Below are positions 13,073 to 15,471 of a stretch of DNA of 15,471 bases, in pieces; the stretch's first letter is position 1, and every line of letters starts with the position of its first letter. The DNA lies in NCBI GenBank assembly GCA_043766165.1, contig JAYUIJ010000006.1, positions 1-15,471 of the forward strand, given 5' to 3'. Source of the DNA: CAIJZX01 sp043766165. Its GTDB lineage: Bacteria; Patescibacteriota; Patescibacteriia; SBBC01; CAIJZX01. The position numbers and the translations under genes are program-made. The notes under the pieces are model-generated. The model had not been told where the DNA came from. It worked only from the letters and a program-made list of their open reading frames with translations, and searched no databases.

Positions 13073-13270
13073 ATGTTCTCAATTGCTTGCCAAGATATGG
13101 GCGTCGCTTGCGACCACGTATCAACGGGCGACACCAAAGAAGCTGCTCTCGCGGCTGGAATGGCGCACGTCAAAGAAATGCACATGACTGATCCAAAAGT
13201 CATGGAGATGATGAAAATGCCAGAAGCCGAAATGACAGCGATGGCCATGGGTTTAGTGAAGGAAGCCTAA
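13073..13270 (+). CDS. DUF1059 small protein, methionine-rich
   Basis: A 65-residue protein matching the DUF1059 pattern: an N-terminal short strand with two cysteines, FSIACQDMGVACDH (C6, C13), a helix starting TKEAALAAGMAHVKEMHM, and a C-terminal helix. The function is unknown. Twelve of 65 residues are Met, mostly in MKMPEAEMTAMAM-type stretches; with the Cys pair this could reflect metal binding, but that is speculation. The start is the ATG at 13073, with AAAGGA (13061-13066) 6 nt upstream. An in-frame TTG at 13058 would overlap that ribosome site and is unlikely. It ends at a strong terminator shared with the convergent kinase gene. Confidence 0.85.
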   Translation: MFSIACQDMGVACDHVSTGDTKEAALAAGMAHVKEMHMTDPKVMEMMKMPEAEMTAMAMGLVKEA

Positions 13271-13281
13271 AACAAAGTTTC

Positions 13282-13334
13282 AAACAAAAACCCGCAGGTT
13301 ACCGATTACAGATCGGCACGGGGGTTTTTGTTTT
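13282..13334. terminator. bidirectional terminator between the DUF1059 and kinase genes
   Basis: The outer perfect 12-bp stem AAACAAAAACCC (13282-13293) and GGGTTTTTGTTT (13322-13333) encloses an inner stem, CCGAT (13302-13306) and ATCGG (13312-13316). It provides a T-run on the plus strand and an equivalent one on the minus strand, and it overlaps the kinase stop codon (13335-13333). Confidence 0.85.
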
Positions 13335-13839
13335 AGATGAGAAATTCTTTAAGAAGTTGAAAGTTCTTTTCTACTGAATTAACTGCATCAAGTTTTAGTA
13401 CGGTTCCTCCCCATGGCTCATAATATTTTTCGACACGTTGAACTTCTGTCCAATCTGCCGGCGTCCATCCATCAACAATTTCGGGCCGTGATTCAATTCG
13501 TTGTTGCCAAATCTTTTGGTTAGAACAAAAACAATGAACAACAAATAGTATTGCCTTATGCTTTACAGCCAAAGATGTCAGTTGATCTTGAATGGATTTC
13601 GTACCAAATACTGCATCTACAATAACCGAGGTGCTGTTTTTGAGATTCAAGCTAGCAGCATTCAGGAGAATTTCATACGCCGCACTTGGTCGCAGATCAG
13701 CTGATACGCCTGATTTTTCTAGTGAACGCTCGATATTATCTTTTGTAAATATCGGCCAATGGGCATCCTGAGCCAGGAGCGCGCTCATTGTACTTTTTCC
13801 TACACCTGGTAACCCAGTAAAGATAATAAGTATAGTCAT
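13333..13839 (-). CDS. P-loop AAA-type kinase of unknown substrate
   Basis: A 168-residue protein of the AAA_33/zeta-toxin-like small kinase group. Walker A is GLPGVGKST (9-17) directly after the first strand TILIIFT. A Walker B-like Asp lies in SVIVDAVFG, and an Arg-bearing lid region in WQQRIESRPEIVDGW. Such kinases phosphorylate small molecules or nucleic-acid ends; the substrate cannot be told. I choose the ATG at 13839, because residue 1 then lies a few residues before the first strand and the gene begins 5 nt after the upstream flavoprotein stop. An in-frame GTG at 13884 would overlap that gene by 40 bp. It is second in the flavoprotein operon. Its stop codon lies inside the terminator. 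Confidence 0.85.
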   Translation of the reverse strand: MTILIIFTGLPGVGKSTMSALLAQDAHWPIFTKDNIERSLEKSGVSADLRPSAAYEILLNAASLNLKNSTSVIVDAVFGTKSIQDQLTSLAVKHKAILFVVHCFCSNQKIWQQRIESRPEIVDGWTPADWTEVQRVEKYYEPWGGTVLKLDAVNSVEKNFQLLKEFLI

Positions 13840-13844
13840 AGACG

Positions 13845-15083
13845 TTAAACGTGACTCCCTGCTACCCACCCAGTCGTCCAACACAGCTGCAATGAATATC
13901 CACCCGATGGCCGCTTGATATGCAGTAAATCCCCAGTCACAAACAAGTTATCAAACTTCCGCGTCCGCATTGTTTTTCCGTCGACTTCACTAATCAGCAA
14001 CCCCCCGTCGGCTACAACAGCTCGTTCATAACCCATTAACCCAATGATAACGACCGGTAATGCTTTCAGTAAATGAACGATCTGTTTACGTTCCGTTTTT
14101 GAAACGCTGTGCACTTTCTTTTCGATATCAATGTTGGGCAGCAATGAAAGAATCGCAGCGGAAGTTCCTGATGGTGTAACAAACTTCATCACATTCTTCA
14201 ATTCTTTATTTTTGTTTTTATCAAAGATATTAGTTACATGCTTATCAAGCACACCTACATCAAGTTTAGGAAAGACATCAATCGCCGCTGTGACAGGGCC
14301 GACGTGTAACAAATCAGCGACTTGACCAGCCGCATTGAGAATCAGCGGGCCAGATAATCCAAAGTGCGTGCACAAGATTCTACCTTTCAGAACAAATGCT
14401 TTTTCGCCAGCTGCGTAGAAGGTGATTTTGACATCATTCAGCGAAACACCTGCCAGCGATAGTATCCAGCTATCACGCACAGCCAGCGGCACAATTCTCG
14501 GTGTCGGATCTTCAATCGCCAACCCTAAATCCTTCAACCACGAAAATCCGTCTCCACTCGATCCAGTTTCAGGACGAGATTGTCCGCCGGTAGCAAAAAC
14601 AAAACTATCGGCAGTTAATGTTTCAGCATTCACTTCAACGCCAGTAATTGATTTTAGTGTAGAAAATACTTTTGTGACCGCAGCTTTCGTTCGTACTTCA
14701 ACGTTTCCTTTATCTAAATATCCCTGCAACGCTTTCACGACATCTGTCGCTTTCTCCGTTTTCGGAAAAACTCGCTTCCCCTCTTGCACGACTAATGGTA
14801 ATCCTAATCCACCAAAAAAAGAAAACGAATCGTCGGTACTGAACTGTGAAAAAGATGAATATAGAAACTTTTCTGCGGCACCATAGTGCGAAAGTAATAG
14901 CTGTTCATTTTCTTCGGCGTTGGTAATATTACATCGTCCCCCGCCGGTAATGGCTAACTTCTGACCAAGCTGTTTGTTCTTTTCTAATAATAAAACACTT
15001 AATCCGCGTTCCGCCGCTCGGCCAGCCGCCATCATGCCAGAGGCTCCACCACCAATAACAATTACATCAAAATGCTCTTTCAT
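13845..15083 (-). CDS. NAD(P)/FAD-dependent oxidoreductase, HI0933/BaiN (YhiN) family
   Basis: A 412-residue flavoprotein of normal family length. The N-terminal Rossmann motif is DVIVIGGGASGMMAA (6-20), with the ribose-binding Glu at 34 in LLLEKN. The family signature QKLAITGGGRCNITN spans 41-55, and a second dinucleotide segment FVFATGGQSRPETGSSGDG follows. The C-terminal FAD contact is DNLFVTGDLLHIKRPSGGYSLQLCWTTG. The physiological substrate is unknown for most members; BaiN acts on bile acid intermediates, others are uncharacterised. No Shine-Dalgarno and no convincing promoter precede the ATG at 15083. A P-loop kinase gene follows after 5 nt. Confidence 0.93.
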   Translation of the reverse strand: MKEHFDVIVIGGGASGMMAAGRAAERGLSVLLLEKNKQLGQKLAITGGGRCNITNAEENEQLLLSHYGAAEKFLYSSFSQFSTDDSFSFFGGLGLPLVVQEGKRVFPKTEKATDVVKALQGYLDKGNVEVRTKAAVTKVFSTLKSITGVEVNAETLTADSFVFATGGQSRPETGSSGDGFSWLKDLGLAIEDPTPRIVPLAVRDSWILSLAGVSLNDVKITFYAAGEKAFVLKGRILCTHFGLSGPLILNAAGQVADLLHVGPVTAAIDVFPKLDVGVLDKHVTNIFDKNKNKELKNVMKFVTPSGTSAAILSLLPNIDIEKKVHSVSKTERKQIVHLLKALPVVIIGLMGYERAVVADGGLLISEVDGKTMRTRKFDNLFVTGDLLHIKRPSGGYSLQLCWTTGWVAGSHV

Positions 15084-15122
15084 TTAAGAAGTGTTGAATT
15101 TACCAAATCCGTAGCCGACCTG

Positions 15123-15141
15123 CCCTGAGCTTGTCGAAGGG
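15123..15141 (-). repeat. REP-type palindrome
   Basis: On the minus strand this reads CCCTTCGACAAGCTCAGGG, an imperfect palindrome that I recognise as a very widespread intergenic REP element in diverse bacteria, including CPR genomes. It lies 59 nt downstream of the RAYT transposase stop. Only one copy is seen in this window. Confidence 0.75.
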
Positions 15142-15197
15142 TGATGATAACATCGTAATGCTGATTCTCAGGAAATTTCATGTCATCTCAGTGTACC

Positions 15198-15220
15198 ATG
15201 TCAGGCGCCTTTTCTGACAT
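15198..15220 (-). other. hairpin over the transposase stop codon
   Basis: ATGTCAG (15198-15204) and CTGACAT (15214-15220) form a perfect 7-bp stem with a 9-nt loop that spans the last codons and stop of the transposase gene. CATGTCA is also directly repeated at 15179-15185. It may be a transcript-end or transposase-recognition structure. Confidence 0.4.
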
Positions 15221-15471
15221 TATTCCGATCCTGATCCCATTTCTCGGGATTGAGATGAATGTATTCACGGACGCTCAGAATGTCACTATTCCCTCGTAGA
15301 ATGTGTTCGTGAAATGATCGTTGCCAAACCGGCTGCCCTTGTGTTCCTCGCAATTCATTGATCCGCCGCGCCGAAAATGATTTTAAGGCTCGAACGATTT
15401 CAATGAGACTAGCGTGTAAAACGCCACTACCATCCCTCCACGCAGACTCAAACCCCACCGTAGCCGCGGGT
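15201..15471 (-). CDS. REP-associated tyrosine transposase (RAYT), partial, runs off right edge
   Basis: The C-terminal part of an IS200-like/REP-associated tyrosine transposase. The frame is open to the right edge (90 codons), so the N-terminus with the catalytic HUH motif and perhaps the Tyr lies outside the window. Visible family features are LIEIVRALKSFSARRINELRGTQGQPVWQRSFHEHILR and the end motif VREYIHLNPEKWDQDRNN. RAYTs are single-copy, domesticated relatives of IS200/IS605 transposases that bind and nick REP hairpins. A REP palindrome lies just downstream. A GTG at 15458 is not needed as a start because the upstream codons remain open. There is no sign of frameshift in the visible part. 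Confidence 0.88.
   Translation of the reverse strand, partial: PAATVGFESAWRDGSGVLHASLIEIVRALKSFSARRINELRGTQGQPVWQRSFHEHILRGNSDILSVREYIHLNPEKWDQDRNNVRKGA

Noticed and set aside
12913..13248. Minus-strand open frame opposite the DUF1059 gene
   Set aside because: The plus strand carries the recognised DUF1059 product with a ribosome site and terminator; the minus frame runs through them and the inverted repeat.
13840..13884. GTG start for the P-loop kinase
   Set aside because: It would overlap the flavoprotein gene by 40 bp and places 15 unrelated residues before the first strand of the fold.
1..15471. CRISPR array, prophage or defence island
   Set aside because: No regularly spaced repeats, phage structural genes or recognisable defence nucleases were seen; the gene set is mostly housekeeping.

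Overview
The window (15,471 bp, moderate GC) looks like chromosomal DNA of a small-genome bacterium. My best guess is a member of the Patescibacteria (Candidate Phyla Radiation, CPR). This rests on the gene repertoire (VTT membrane protein, cupredoxin-like protein with an HDH motif, small DUF4383-like membrane protein, a 615-620-residue transketolase, DUF1653, a GIY-YIG relic, a REP-type transposase), tightly overlapping genes, and several strong promoters whose -10 box lies only 6-11 nt before the start codon (leaderless mRNAs). The placement is an inference, not a proof.

Layout, left to right. (1) Positions 1-1792, minus strand: uppP (undecaprenyl-diphosphatase), followed after one base by an AT-rich GTP cyclohydrolase II gene with a C-terminal extension that runs off the left edge. 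A divergent PAP2-family (DUF212) gene starts 17 bp from uppP. (2) Positions 2402-5724, minus strand: an operon rarA - VTT membrane protein - small acidic hypothetical - mutM, with 4-bp ATGA overlaps at the first two junctions. Two hairpins separate it from the convergent DUF212 gene. (3) Positions 5824-6867: a small His/Cys-rich protein gene (plus) converging on uppS (minus). (4) Positions 6918-7382: a promoter and complete tRNA-Pro(CGG), followed by a frameshifted GIY-YIG nuclease relic. (5) Positions 7392-8299: a membrane-anchored cupredoxin-like gene converging on a four-helix membrane protein gene. (6) Positions 8376-11270, minus strand: an operon DUF1653 - transketolase - ROK-family sugar kinase. 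(7) Positions 11309-12827: a SAM methyltransferase divergent from a histidine-rich fatty-acid-hydroxylase/sterol-desaturase-type membrane protein. (8) Positions 12879-12995: a 117-bp MITE-like element with perfect 21-bp terminal inverted repeats. (9) Positions 13073-15083: a Met-rich DUF1059 gene converging on a BaiN/HI0933-type flavoprotein plus P-loop kinase operon. (10) Positions 15123-15471: a REP palindrome and the 3' part of a REP-associated tyrosine transposase (RAYT) running off the right edge.

Functionally, uppS and uppP (perhaps with the DUF212 protein) cover synthesis and recycling of the undecaprenyl carrier for wall polymers. mutM and rarA are genome-maintenance genes. Transketolase and the ROK kinase belong to sugar-phosphate metabolism. 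The least routine items are the GTP cyclohydrolase II fusion with no riboflavin genes in view, the MITE-like repeat, the RAYT/REP pair, and the membrane hydroxylase. I found no CRISPR array, prophage module or obvious defence system.
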